64,000 bases of DNA from Streptomyces zhihengii. Its GTDB lineage: Bacteria > Actinomycetota > Actinomycetes > Streptomycetales > Streptomycetaceae. The stretch covers positions 5,605,501 through 5,669,500 of the forward strand of contig NZ_JAFEJA010000001.1 of the NCBI RefSeq assembly GCF_016919245.1, given 5' to 3'. Shown here piece by piece: positions 1 through 10,582 of the stretch (position 1 is the stretch's first letter; each line of letters starts with the position of its first letter). The position numbers and the translations under genes are program-made. The notes beneath the pieces are model-generated. The model saw only the letters and a list, made by a program, of their open reading frames with translations, made no database searches and was not told the DNA's origin.

Positions 1-1
1 C

Positions 2-184
2 CTCGGCGTCGGCGGACAGCGCAAGAAGCTGTCCCGTACGGGCGGGCAGGGCAACGGCCCCGCGGCCGCCGCCGACCGCAAGGCGGCCGTCGACCAGAAG
101 CAGGAGCTGCTCCGCAGGATGCGTGAGCGCGCCGCCCAGGGCGGCACGGAGCAGCCCGCGCCCCAGGAGGAGTCCTCCTCCTGA
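2..184 (+). CDS. DUF6243 family protein, C-terminal part
   Basis: This is the last 60 codons of a gene that begins left of the window. The visible peptide starts LGVGGQRKKLSRTG, continues through an Ala/Lys-rich stretch with KQELLRRMRERAAQ, and ends EESSS before TGA. The LGVGG..KKLSR block followed by KQELLR(K/R)MRE is what I recall of the small DUF6243 proteins of Streptomyces, whose function is unknown. No membrane segment or signal is seen. A perfect hairpin follows the stop within 20 nt. The family assignment rests on pattern memory only. Confidence 0.6.
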   Translation, partial: LGVGGQRKKLSRTGGQGNGPAAAADRKAAVDQKQELLRRMRERAAQGGTEQPAPQEESSS

Positions 185-201
185 CCGTCCGCACCTCCGC
201 G

Positions 202-232
202 AGGCCCGGACCGCCCCCGGCGGTCCGGGCCT
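202..232 (+). terminator. Intrinsic-type terminator hairpin after the DUF6243 gene
   Basis: A perfect 14-bp stem (202-215 with 219-232, AGGCCCGGACCGCC and its complement) closes on a 3-nt loop and is followed by TT. It sits 18 nt after the stop codon at 184. The U-tract is short, as is usual in Streptomyces. Confidence 0.75.
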
Positions 233-351
233 TTCGCCGTCCGGGCGCGGGTGCCCCGGACGGCCCCGGTGTGCGCCCCGGAGGTGCGGGTGCCGGGCCG
301 CCCCGGGACACGTCCCGCATCCCCCAATAGCGGGCATTTCGCCGGAAAAGG

Positions 352-359
352 TATAGATT
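352..359 (+). promoter_or_regulatory. Putative -10 element for the amino-acid antiporter
   Basis: TATAGATT stands out as AT-rich in a GC-rich gap and lies 65 nt before the ATG at 424. It contains a TAnnnT hexamer (TAGATT). No convincing -35 was found at the usual distance, so this is a weak call. Confidence 0.35.
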
Positions 360-423
360 TCCGCTCGTCGTACGGGCGCCGCGAGCCGCGCCGCCCCGGG
401 AGCCGAGTGGGGGCGGGCGCGTC

Positions 424-1881
424 ATGAGCGGGAGCACCGAGCGGACCGGGAGCCACGAGGTCACCCCGCCGACGGCGAAGCTGACCCTGACGACGCTCAC
501 CGCGATGGTGGTCGGCTCGATGGTCGGGGCGGGGGTCTTCTCGCTGCCGAGCCGCTTCGCGCAGGAGACCGGCGTCGCGGGGGCGCTGATCGCCTGGGCG
601 ATCGCCGGCACCGGCATGCTGATGCTGGCGTTCGTCTTCCAGTCGCTGGCGGTGCGCCGGCCCGACCTCGACGCCGGTGTCTACGCCTACGCCAAGGCCG
701 GCTTCGGCGAGTACCTGGGCTTCTTCTCGGCGTTCGGCTACTGGGCCAGCGCCTGCGTCGGCAACGTGACCTACTGGGTCCTCATCATGTCCACCGTCGG
801 CGCGGTCTGGCCCGCGCTCGGCGACGGCGACACCCTGCTCGCCGCCGTGCTCTCCACGCTCGGGCTCTGGGGCTTCTTCCTGCTGATCCGCCGCGGGGTG
901 AAGGAGGCCACGACGATCAACCGCGTCGTCACGGTCGCCAAGGTCGTCCCGATCCTCGTGTTCGTCGTCATCGCGCTCTTCTACTTCGACGCGGGGGTGT
1001 TCGCCGACAACTTCGCGGGGGCCGACTACGCCGGCTCGCTCTTCAACCAGGTCCGCGGCACCATGCTGGCCACGGTCTTCGTCTTCCTCGGCGTCGAGGG
1101 CGCCAGCGTGTACTCGCGGCACGCCAAGCGGCGCGCGGACGTCGGCCGGGCGACGGTGCTCGGCTTCCTCAGCGTCTTCGCCGTCTTCGCCTCGGTCACC
1201 GTCGTCTCCTACGGCATCATGCCGATGGGCGAGATCGCCGAGCTGCGCCAGCCGTCCATGGCCGGCGTCCTGGAGCACGCGGTCGGGACCTGGGGCAAGG
1301 TGTTCGTCAGCGTCGGGCTGATCGTCTCCGTGCTCGGCGCCTACCTGGCGTGGACGCTGATGGCCGCCGAGGTGCTGTTCGTCGCGGCGAAGGACGAGGA
1401 CATGCCGCGCTTCCTCGGGCGGTCCAGCGGCGACGACGTGCCGGTGCCGGCGCTGATGATGACGACGCTGCTGAGCCAGCTCGTGCTGGTCGTGACGCTG
1501 TTCTCGGACGACGCGTTCAACTTCGCGCTCGACCTCACCAGCGCGCTGAGCCTGATCCCCTTCCTGCTGGCGGCGGCCTTCGCCCTGAAGCTCGGGCTGC
1601 GGCCGGACGAGCGGACGGCGGGCGGCGCGATCACGGGACGGGAGATCACGGTGGCCGCGGTCGCCACCGTCTACACCGCGTTCCTGCTGTTCGCCGCCGG
1701 GCTGAAGTTCGTGCTGGTGTCGTTCATCGTCTACGCGCCGGCGACGCTGCTCTTCGCCAAGGCCCGCCGCGAGCAGGGCCGGCGGCTGTTCTCCCCGCGC
1801 GAGCTGCTCATCTGCGCCGTCTCGGTGGCCGGGGCCGTGCTCGGGGTCGCCGCCCTGGCCCTGGGCTGGATCAGCCTCTGA
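424..1881 (+). CDS. APC-family amino-acid permease (arginine/ornithine antiporter type)
   Basis: This is an integral membrane amino-acid exchanger of the APC superfamily (basic amino acid/polyamine antiporter group, ArcD-like). It has 485 residues, normal for the group. TM1 carries the glycine-rich substrate motif VVGSMVGAGVFSLPS (about residues 29-43). About 12-13 hydrophobic segments follow to the C-terminus, including FGYWASACVGNVTYWV and a TM6 region with VFVFLGVEGASVYS typical of this subfamily. In arginine fermenters ArcD sits beside arginine deiminase genes; none is seen here, so the substrate is inferred from family resemblance only. The ATG at 424 was chosen because it directly precedes a short polar N-terminus and then TM1. 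The gene stands alone between the DUF6243 terminator and dusB. Confidence 0.85.
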   Translation: MSGSTERTGSHEVTPPTAKLTLTTLTAMVVGSMVGAGVFSLPSRFAQETGVAGALIAWAIAGTGMLMLAFVFQSLAVRRPDLDAGVYAYAKAGFGEYLGFFSAFGYWASACVGNVTYWVLIMSTVGAVWPALGDGDTLLAAVLSTLGLWGFFLLIRRGVKEATTINRVVTVAKVVPILVFVVIALFYFDAGVFADNFAGADYAGSLFNQVRGTMLATVFVFLGVEGASVYSRHAKRRADVGRATVLGFLSVFAVFASVTVVSYGIMPMGEIAELRQPSMAGVLEHAVGTWGKVFVSVGLIVSVLGAYLAWTLMAAEVLFVAAKDEDMPRFLGRSSGDDVPVPALMMTTLLSQLVLVVTLFSDDAFNFALDLTSALSLIPFLLAAAFALKLGLRPDERTAGGAITGREITVAAVATVYTAFLLFAAGLKFVLVSFIVYAPATLLFAKARREQGRRLFSPRELLICAVSVAGAVLGVAALALGWISL

Positions 1882-2037
1882 CCGCGGGCCGGGGGGCCGC
1901 GCGCCGCGCGCCATGAGCCGCGGGCCCCGGCCGGCAGGGCCCGCGCACCGGCGTCGCGGACGCGGGCGGGGCGGCCGGCGGTGTCGGATGCCTCACGCGG
2001 CCCCCGGGCCTCCCTGCGCATGCGGGACAATGGGCGG

Positions 2038-3189
2038 ATGACCACGCTCGCCCCCGCCGCCTCCAGCCTCCGGATCGGTCCGCACACCGTGCAGCCGCCG
2101 GTGGTGCTCGCCCCCATGGCCGGTATCACCAACGCCCCCTTCCGCACCCTGTGCCGCGAGTTCAGCGGGGGCAAGGGCCTGTTCGTCAGCGAGATGATCA
2201 CCACCCGGGCCCTGGTGGAGCGCAACGAGAAGACCATGCAGCTCATCCACTTCGACGCGACCGAGACACCGCGCTCGATCCAGCTCTACGGAGTGGACCC
2301 GGTCACCGTCGGCAAGGCGGTGCGCATGATCGTGGACGAGGATCTGGCCGACCACATCGACCTGAACTTCGGCTGCCCCGTCCCCAAGGTGACCCGCAAG
2401 GGCGGCGGTTCCGCCCTCCCGTACAAGCGGAACCTGCTGCGCGCGATCCTCCGCGAGGCCGTGGGGAACGCGGGCGGGCTGCCCGTCACCATGAAGATGC
2501 GCAAGGGCATCGACGACGACCACATCACCTTCCTCGACGCGGGTCGGATCGCCGTCGACGAGGGCGTGACGGCCATCGCCCTGCACGGGCGCACGGCCGC
2601 CCAGCACTACGGCGGCACCGCGGACTGGGACGCCATCGCCCGGCTCAAGGAGCACGTCCCGGAGATCCCGGTGCTCGGCAACGGCGACATCTGGTCCGCC
2701 GGGGACGCCCTGCGGATGGTGCGCGAGACGGGTTGCGACGGTGTGGTCGTGGGCCGCGGCTGCCTGGGCCGCCCGTGGCTCTTCGGGGACCTGGTGGCGG
2801 CCTTCGAGGGCCGCACGGGGGAGTACGCGCGGCCCACGCTGCGCGAGGTGGCGGACGTGATGCTGCGCCACGCGACGCTGCTGGGGGAGTGGATCGGCGA
2901 CGAGTCACGCGGTGTCATCGACTTCCGCAAGCATGTGGCCTGGTACCTGAAGGGCTTCGCGGTCGGTTCCGAGATGCGCAAGCGGCTGGCGGTCACCTCC
3001 TCCCTGGACGAGCTGGGCGCTCAGTTGAGCGAGCTGGACCTGGACCAGCCGTGGCCGGCCGGCGCGGACGGCCCGCGCGGGCGGACCTCGGGGAACAACC
3101 GTGTGGTGCTGCCCGACGGCTGGCTGAAGGACCCGTACGACTGCGCCGGTGTCGGCGAGGAGGCGGAACTCGACACCTCCGGCGGCTGA
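2038..3189 (+). CDS. dusB: tRNA-dihydrouridine synthase (DusB family)
   Basis: This FMN enzyme reduces specific uridines in tRNA to dihydrouridine using NADPH. It has 383 residues, the family size. Family signatures are visible: VVLAPMAGITNAPFR near residue 23, the active-site motif NFGCP with the catalytic Cys at about 113, VTMKMRKGID, ALHGRT and the phosphate-binding IPVLGNGDIW ... GVVVGRGCLGRPWLF. I chose ATG 2038. An in-frame GTG at 1981 would add 19 residues of low family likeness, and GACAAT followed by GGGCGG just before 2038 suggests the mRNA may begin near the ATG. A hairpin and a terminator follow at 3248-3331. Confidence 0.93.
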   Translation: MTTLAPAASSLRIGPHTVQPPVVLAPMAGITNAPFRTLCREFSGGKGLFVSEMITTRALVERNEKTMQLIHFDATETPRSIQLYGVDPVTVGKAVRMIVDEDLADHIDLNFGCPVPKVTRKGGGSALPYKRNLLRAILREAVGNAGGLPVTMKMRKGIDDDHITFLDAGRIAVDEGVTAIALHGRTAAQHYGGTADWDAIARLKEHVPEIPVLGNGDIWSAGDALRMVRETGCDGVVVGRGCLGRPWLFGDLVAAFEGRTGEYARPTLREVADVMLRHATLLGEWIGDESRGVIDFRKHVAWYLKGFAVGSEMRKRLAVTSSLDELGAQLSELDLDQPWPAGADGPRGRTSGNNRVVLPDGWLKDPYDCAGVGEEAELDTSGG

Positions 3190-3247
3190 GCCCGCCGGAA
3201 GGGGTCCGGATGATGGAATTCCGGCCCCGCGGGCGGCGTGATCCTCG

Positions 3248-3266
3248 CCACCCCTGATAGGGGTGG
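3248..3266 (+). terminator. Hairpin downstream of dusB
   Basis: CCACCCC (3248-3254) pairs with GGGGTGG (3260-3266) around a 5-nt loop. No T-tract follows. It precedes a stronger terminator by 40 nt. Confidence 0.4.
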
Positions 3267-3306
3267 CGCTCAGATGAGCGAATTTTAGACGCCTGCACCT
3301 CCCGAA

Positions 3307-3331
3307 GGGTGGCACTCAGTGCCACCCTTTT
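3307..3331 (+). terminator. Rho-independent terminator after dusB
   Basis: GGGTGGCAC (3307-3315) pairs perfectly with GTGCCACCC (3319-3327) around a 3-nt loop and is followed by TTTT. This is a classical intrinsic terminator. Confidence 0.75.
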
Positions 3332-3583
3332 GGCGTTCGGATCCCATCGGCGGCGATGACCCTCCGTGGGCGAATGATCGATCAACGATCACCCTCCGCG
3401 CCGATGCGTTCAGAAGTCGAAGGAACGGGTGCGCACCCCACCCGCCGCCAGGCACTTTCGATCTGCTGGCGGACGAGTGGTTAAGGCCGTATGACGCGCA
3501 AGTGGACGTACCCAGACGCCTTTGATCTGGGTATGTTCCTCGCCGTCAGGGCAGCCACCCGAGTCGTCGAGGAGTCGAGACCC

Positions 3584-6292
<2,709 letters not shown>

Positions 6293-6466
6293 CGCGGGTC
6301 AGGGCTCCCGCCGGCGGCGGGAGGTGCTCGGTCAACGGCGCCCGAGCACCCGTCCGCCCCAGGCGGACACCCTTCCGGGGCCGTCATCCGGGCCGGGGCA
6401 CGAAACCCGGAGCCCGGTAACCCGACCCTCACCGGCTCCCGGTGACGGTCCCGGAATCACAGCGGT

Positions 6467-6510
6467 AGGGGCAGGCGCCCCGTGCAAGGCGCCTGCCCCT
6501 TCTGCTTTTT
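6467..6510 (+). terminator. Strong intrinsic terminator
   Basis: AGGGGCAGGCGCC (6467-6479) pairs perfectly with GGCGCCTGCCCCT (6488-6500) around an 8-nt loop, followed by TCTGCTTTTT. It lies 175 nt after ppdK, so it ends either a long 3' UTR or a separate short transcript. Confidence 0.75.
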
Positions 6511-6625
6511 GGGCTCGGTTCGCCTCCGGGGCGCTCAAGACGGTCCCGACGGTCGACCGTGCCTGTTTTCCTCGGGCTCGGTTCGCCTCCGGGGCGCTCA
6601 AGACGGTCCCGACGGTCGACCGTGC
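6511..6625. repeat. Two identical 52-bp direct repeats with an internal palindrome
   Basis: The copies at 6511-6562 and 6574-6625 are identical over 52 bp and start GGGCTCGGTTCGCC. Each contains the 12-bp perfect palindrome ACGGTCGACCGT (6549-6560 and 6612-6623). I recall similar sequence in other Streptomyces intergenic regions, so this may be a dispersed element. Confidence 0.8.
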
Positions 6626-6650
6626 TCGATCCCTCGTTCCTCGGGACCTC

Positions 6651-6817
6651 CGCGCGCTCTCCCTTTCGGCACCGCCCGCGCCCCTTCGGCTCACTCGCCG
6701 GACGTGGGCCGCGCGCTCTCCCTTTCGGCGCCGCCCGCGCCCCTTCGGCTCACTTGCCGGACGTGGGCCGCGCGCTCTCCCTTTCGGCGCCGCCCGTGCC
6801 CCTTCGGCTCACTCGCC
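6651..6817. repeat. 59-bp tandem repeat, 2.8 copies
   Basis: Units start at 6651, 6710 and 6769 with CGCGCGCTCTCCCTTTCGG and differ by only a few bases. The third is cut short after GGCTCACTCGCC. Confidence 0.85.
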
Positions 6818-7128
6818 ACGGGGGCACCGACCTTGCCCCGTCGGGCCGCCCGGCCGGGTCGGTCGTGCTGACCCGTCGTTCAGTTGAATTGCGGACGTTT
6901 AACGGGGAGCGAATTTCTGCCGTTTCCCGAGCAAAGACTCGGAGGAGTGCGGCCGGCGGATCCCCACCCACCGACCGCACTCCATTACCCGTGCCGGACA
7001 CGGAGCCGCAACCTCCGTCACCGCCGCCGGACGCGCAGGCCCCCCACGGTCCTAGCTGCGTCACATCGGTGATGAAGGTTTCATGCCCGACGTCGTACAG
7101 CCTTTCGGTTGCCCCCGTGGTGCCGCGA

Positions 7129-7154
7129 GGTGTTTCAACTGTGGCCGAAACACC
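7129..7154. promoter_or_regulatory. Inverted repeat upstream of the helix-turn-helix regulator
   Basis: GGTGTTTC (7129-7136) and GAAACACC (7147-7154) form a perfect 8-bp dyad with a 10-nt spacer, about 70 nt before the GTG at 7226. The size and place fit an operator, perhaps autoregulatory. There is no direct evidence for the binding protein. Confidence 0.4.
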
Positions 7155-7225
7155 GTGGTAACAACCTGTGATTGCATGCATACTCATTGGTGGGGGCGAT
7201 TGCGGGTGCAACAGGTGGGGGTTCG

Positions 7226-8281
7226 GTGCTTCGTATTCATTTCAGTGCGGACGATCTGGCGCGCGTAAGGATGGCGGCCGGTCCGGACGCGCTGTGGGAA
7301 TCGATTCTGAGTTTCCACCGGCTGAGGGACCGCAGAGGCTCCCTCGTCTTCGGTGAATGGCGGTCGGAAGCACGCGTCCGGTTGAAAGGTGAAACGCGTC
7401 TGCTGGCCCAACTGGTTCCGCCGCGCGGGTATTTCCCGGATTTCCTGACGCCCGCGGAGGGCCGTGACGGCCTGGAGGCGGGCCTCGCGGCACTGCGGGC
7501 CACCCCGGCCGAGCGGCTGCGCGCGGAAGTGGCCCTGACGGCCGTCCACCGCTCCCCGCTGCGGGTGCCGCCCGCCCGGCTGGAGCCGCTCTCCGAGGGC
7601 CGTGCGGACGCCGTGGGACGGCTCGTGGACGCCCTGCACGCCTACCACCGCGCCGCCGTCGAGCCGTACTGGCCGCATGTGCGGGCCCGGGTGGAGGCCG
7701 ACCGCGCGGCGCGCGGGCGCGCCCTCCTCGACGGCGGCGCCGCCGAACTGCTCGCCTCACTGCCCCCGGTGCTGCGCTGGCGCGCCCCCGTCCTGGAGGC
7801 CGACTACCCGGTCGACCGGGAGCTCCACCTGAAGGGGCGGGGCCTGCTGCTCCAGCCGTCGTTCTTCTGCCGGGGCACACCCGTCGTGCTGCGCGACCCC
7901 TCGCTGCCGCCGGTGCTGGTCTATCCGGTGCAGCACAGCGCCGAGTCCGCCCTGCCGGAGGCCGCCGGCGCCTCGCTCGGCCGGCTCGTCGGCCACACCC
8001 GCTCGGCGGTCCTCCAGGCCATCCGGCACGGCTGCACCACCAGCGAACTGGCCCGCAGGGCGGGGGTGTCCCTCGCCTCCGCGAGCCAGCACGCCGCGGT
8101 GCTCCGCGAATCCGGCCTCGTCGTCACCCTCCGGCACGGGAACGCGGTACTCCACACGCTGACCCCGCTGGGCGCCGCCCTGCTGCGCGGCGGCGTCCCC
8201 GGGGAGCCCCGTGCGGACCCGGGGGCGGAGCCCCGCCCCGAGCCCCGCCCCTACGCGCGGAACGGGCCGGTCACCTCGTAG
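7226..8281 (+). CDS. Winged helix-turn-helix (ArsR-like) transcriptional regulator
   Basis: This 351-residue protein has a C-terminal ArsR-like winged helix (about residues 250-320). It shows a recognition-helix pattern TTSELARRAGVSLASASQHAAVLRE.. and a wing VVTLRHGNAVLHTLTPLGAALL. The N-terminal two thirds match a Streptomyces regulator type that starts LRIHFSADDLARVR, with no obvious ligand motif. The preferred start is GTG 7226, preceded by AGGTGGGG; an in-frame ATG at 7172 lacks a ribosome binding site. The last 31 bp overlap the end of the convergent phoX-like gene. The targets are unknown. Confidence 0.8.
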   Translation: MLRIHFSADDLARVRMAAGPDALWESILSFHRLRDRRGSLVFGEWRSEARVRLKGETRLLAQLVPPRGYFPDFLTPAEGRDGLEAGLAALRATPAERLRAEVALTAVHRSPLRVPPARLEPLSEGRADAVGRLVDALHAYHRAAVEPYWPHVRARVEADRAARGRALLDGGAAELLASLPPVLRWRAPVLEADYPVDRELHLKGRGLLLQPSFFCRGTPVVLRDPSLPPVLVYPVQHSAESALPEAAGASLGRLVGHTRSAVLQAIRHGCTTSELARRAGVSLASASQHAAVLRESGLVVTLRHGNAVLHTLTPLGAALLRGGVPGEPRADPGAEPRPEPRPYARNGPVTS

Positions 8282-9411
8282 GTGATGCCGCCCGACGAAC
8301 TGCCGCTGGTGCCGCGCTGGCTGGAGAAGTACAGCCGGCGCCCGTCGGGCGAGAAGGCCGGGCCGCAGATCTCGGAGCCGGACTGCCCGGTGATCCGCAG
8401 GAACGGCGCGACGACGTCCGACGGGGTGATCACACAGATCTCCATGTTGCCGCCGTCCTCGGCGACGAACAGGTCGCCGGAGGCGGCGCCCGTGACGTTG
8501 TCGACGCCGGTGAGCGGCGCCGAGCCGCCGGTCACCAGGGAGTCGTCGTAGGCGAGCGAGTAGGTGTTCGACGTGAGGTCGAGCTCCCAGAGCCGGTTGT
8601 CGCCCTTGGTGGTGAACCACACGGTGTCGTTGGCGTAGTGGCAGCCCTCGCCGCCGTTGAACTTCTTCGCCCCCGACACCTGGTTGCGGGTGGCCGTGGG
8701 GGAGCCGTCCGGGTCCGGCACGTTCGCCCAGCTGAACGACCCGGACGTCCCCGAGCCGGCGACCAGCACCTGGAGCGTGCCGGACGACAGGTTGCCCCAG
8801 GTGGTGGGGAGGAAGCGGTACAGGCAGCCGCTGGTCTCGTCCTCGGTGAGGTAGACGGCCCTGCGGACGGGGTCGGCGGCCGCCGCCTCGTGCTTGAAGC
8901 GGCCCATCGCGGGCCGCTGCACGGCCGCGTTCACGCCGTACGGGTCGGCCTCGTAGACGTAGCCGAGGCTGACCTCCTCGCACGACAGCCAGGTGTTCCA
9001 GGGCGTCTTGCCGCCGGCGCAGTTCTGGCGGGTGTTGGACAGGATGCGGTAGGCGCCGGTGATGGCGCCCGAGGAGTCGAAGCGCACCGCGCCCGCCCCG
9101 CCGGACGGGTTGATCTCGGAGTTGGAGACGTAGATCCAGCCCGTGCCGTCCGTGAAGCAGGCGCCGCCGTCGGGGGCGTTGTGCCAGGTGTACGAGGTGG
9201 AGCCGACCTTCTGGCCGGAGCGGGCGATCACCCGGCTGGTGAAGCCGGCCGGGAGCTGGATGCCGTTGGCGTCCGCCGCGCCGAGCGTCCCGTACGGGCC
9301 GGCGCCGGGCTGGGCGGGCGCCGCGGACGCGGCGCCCTGCCAGAGGGTGAAGCCGAACGCTGCCGCGGACGTGCCGACGACCGCTCCGCGCAGAAAACTG
9401 CGACGTTCCAC
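8251..9411 (-). CDS. phoX: Alkaline phosphatase PhoX family (DUF839), Tat-exported
   Basis: PhoX enzymes are secreted Ca/Fe-dependent phosphomonoesterases. The protein has 386 residues and begins with a twin-arginine signal (RRSFLRG at residues 3-9, a hydrophobic core, then ASAAPAQ as the likely cleavage area near 31). Beta-propeller repeats follow with DUF839 features: TWHNAPDGGACF, PWNTWLSCEE, FKHEAAAADP, YLTEDE, CHYANDTVWFTTKGDNRLWELD and VAEDGGNMEI. It is shorter than classic PhoX and may have a different substrate. The gene is convergent with, and overlaps by 31 bp, the upstream regulator gene. No clean PhoP box was identified. Confidence 0.87.
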   Translation of the reverse strand: MERRSFLRGAVVGTSAAAFGFTLWQGAASAAPAQPGAGPYGTLGAADANGIQLPAGFTSRVIARSGQKVGSTSYTWHNAPDGGACFTDGTGWIYVSNSEINPSGGAGAVRFDSSGAITGAYRILSNTRQNCAGGKTPWNTWLSCEEVSLGYVYEADPYGVNAAVQRPAMGRFKHEAAAADPVRRAVYLTEDETSGCLYRFLPTTWGNLSSGTLQVLVAGSGTSGSFSWANVPDPDGSPTATRNQVSGAKKFNGGEGCHYANDTVWFTTKGDNRLWELDLTSNTYSLAYDDSLVTGGSAPLTGVDNVTGAASGDLFVAEDGGNMEICVITPSDVVAPFLRITGQSGSEICGPAFSPDGRRLYFSSQRGTSGSSSGGITYEVTGPFRA

Positions 9412-9642
9412 GTGTCACTCCAGAGGGGGATGACCGCCCCGTGGCACCGGCCGGCGCCGCGGGGTCGCGCGCCGCAGAACCTAGGCGGGGCGAGTTGCGT
9501 CCACCTCAACGCGGGGTGACGGTGAGCGGGTGCGCGGTGTGAAGAAAAAACCTCCGGCAGGGCCGATGAGATCTTCGCGGCCCGTCCGTCTACCCATTCG
9601 ACAGCACCGCACGGAGCACCGCATGACGAGAGAGAGCACACC

Positions 9643-10062
9643 ATGTCCCAGATGATCTTCCTGAACCTGCCGGTCAAGGATCTGGAGACCAGCAAGTCCT
9701 TCTGGACCAAGCTGGGTTACTCCTTCAACCCGCAGTTCAGCGACGAGAACGCGGCCTGTCTCGTCATCAGCGACACCATCTTCGCCATGCTGCTGACGGA
9801 GCAGCGCTTCAAGGACTTCACCAAGAAGGACATCACGGACGCCACCGTGTCCACCGAGGCGATCTTCGCGCTCAGCGCCGAGAACCGCGAGGCCGTGGAC
9901 ACGCTGGTCGACGGCGCCCTGGCGGCCGGCGGCTCCCCGTCCGGCGAGACCCAGGACTTCGGCTTCATGTACGGCCGCGCCTTCCAGGACGTCGACCACC
10001 ACAACTGGGAGGTCATGTGGATGGACGTCGAGGCCATGCAGGAGGCGACGGCCGGCGAGTGA
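9643..10062 (+). CDS. VOC (glyoxalase/bleomycin-resistance) superfamily protein
   Basis: This 139-residue protein has the two beta-alpha-beta-beta-beta units of the vicinal oxygen chelate fold. The first half reads FLNLPVKDLETSKSFWTKLGY; the second half ends with YGRAFQDVDHHNWEVMWMD. The pattern SDTIFAMLLTEQRFKDFT is typical of the lactoylglutathione-lyase-like subgroup annotated without a known substrate. The acidic and His residues (D..HHNWEV) could bind a metal. The start ATG has GAGAGAG upstream. The gene stands alone, and a hairpin at 10080-10116 follows. Confidence 0.85.
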   Translation: MSQMIFLNLPVKDLETSKSFWTKLGYSFNPQFSDENAACLVISDTIFAMLLTEQRFKDFTKKDITDATVSTEAIFALSAENREAVDTLVDGALAAGGSPSGETQDFGFMYGRAFQDVDHHNWEVMWMDVEAMQEATAGE

Positions 10063-10079
10063 GCCGGCGACGCGGCAGA

Positions 10080-10116
10080 CCCCCGGAGCCGGGTGGACGT
10101 GCACCGGATCCGGGGG
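10080..10116 (+). terminator. Possible terminator hairpin after the VOC gene
   Basis: CCCCCGGA (10080-10087) pairs with TCCGGGGG (10109-10116) around a 21-nt GC-rich loop that can pair further. No T-tract follows. Confidence 0.35.
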
Positions 10117-10231
10117 CGGGTCGTGCCCGGGGAAGTGCCCGGGGCGTGAGGTGTGCCGCCCGCGCGCCGCGAAGGTCAGGGCAGTGACAGACGGCGCGCG
10201 GGCGGATTCCGTGGCACCGGGGTGCCGTGCC

Positions 10232-10582
10232 TCAGTGCAGCCGCACCTCGTACGCCGTCACCGCGACGTCCGCGTCGTCGATGCAGGCCCCCGTCTCCAG
10301 GTCGAAGCGCTGCTTCAGCAGCGGCGACGCGACGAACGGGCGGCCCGCCGCGGTGCCGATCAGCCCGCGCGACAGGACCTGCGCACCGCCGAACGGGTCA
10401 CGGTTGTCGATGGCGTACGGCCGGCCGTCGCGGTCCAGGAACAGCGCGGCCTGGCGCCCGCCGGGGAGCAGCGCCGCGACGCCGCGCCCGGGGATCAGCC
10501 GTGACAGCGGGCACACGGCCAGCCAGTCGTCGCCGATCTTGATCTGGAGCTGGACGTCGGTCTTCTCAGGGGCGATGGTCAT
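10232..10582 (-). CDS. nirD: Nitrite reductase (NADH) small subunit
   Basis: NirD is the Rieske-like small subunit of assimilatory nitrite reductase, which together with NirB converts nitrite to ammonium in the cytoplasm. This 116-residue protein shows WLAVCPLSRLIPGRGVAALL, AALFLDRDGRPYAIDNRDPF and VASPLLKQRFDLETG. These keep the Rieske fold but lack the two Cys-His pairs of true Rieske proteins, as expected for NirD. Its ATG overlaps the nirB stop (ATGA), so the two are translationally coupled. Confidence 0.93.
   Translation of the reverse strand: MTIAPEKTDVQLQIKIGDDWLAVCPLSRLIPGRGVAALLPGGRQAALFLDRDGRPYAIDNRDPFGGAQVLSRGLIGTAAGRPFVASPLLKQRFDLETGACIDDADVAVTAYEVRLH

Larger units (their letters stand above)
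3190..3583. other. Intergenic region between dusB and ppdK
   Basis: This 394-bp gap holds two hairpins (3248-3266 and 3307-3331) that end dusB transcription, a small dyad TGATCGATCA at 3375-3384 with a second CGATCA at 3386-3391, and the leader of ppdK. TATGTT at 3532-3537 is a plausible -10. GAGGAG at 3569-3574 is the ribosome binding site for the GTG at 3584. No gene is evident. Confidence 0.5.
6293..7225. other. Long repeat-rich intergenic region after ppdK
   Basis: No supported gene was found in these 933 bp; the open frames are low-complexity products of the repeats. The region holds a hairpin at 6305-6323 (CTCCCGCC/GGCGGGAG), a second pairing 6323-6331 with 6342-6350, a strong terminator at 6467-6510, two identical 52-bp copies (6511-6562 and 6574-6625), and 2.8 tandem copies of a 59-bp unit (6651-6817). 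About 400 bp of more AT-rich DNA follows, with an inverted repeat at 7129-7154, before the regulator gene. Confidence 0.6.

Noticed and set aside
6482..7211. Several open frames of 120-250 codons in the gap after ppdK
   Set aside because: The peptides are direct translations of the tandem repeats or low-complexity Arg/Pro/Ala, with no ribosome binding site or family pattern.
9478..9545. Search for PhoP boxes upstream of the phoX-like gene
   Set aside because: Only loose TTCA/GTCACC elements were found and they do not align into 11-bp direct repeats, so no PhoP site is claimed. TAGGTT at 9478-9483 could be a -10 but no -35 fits.
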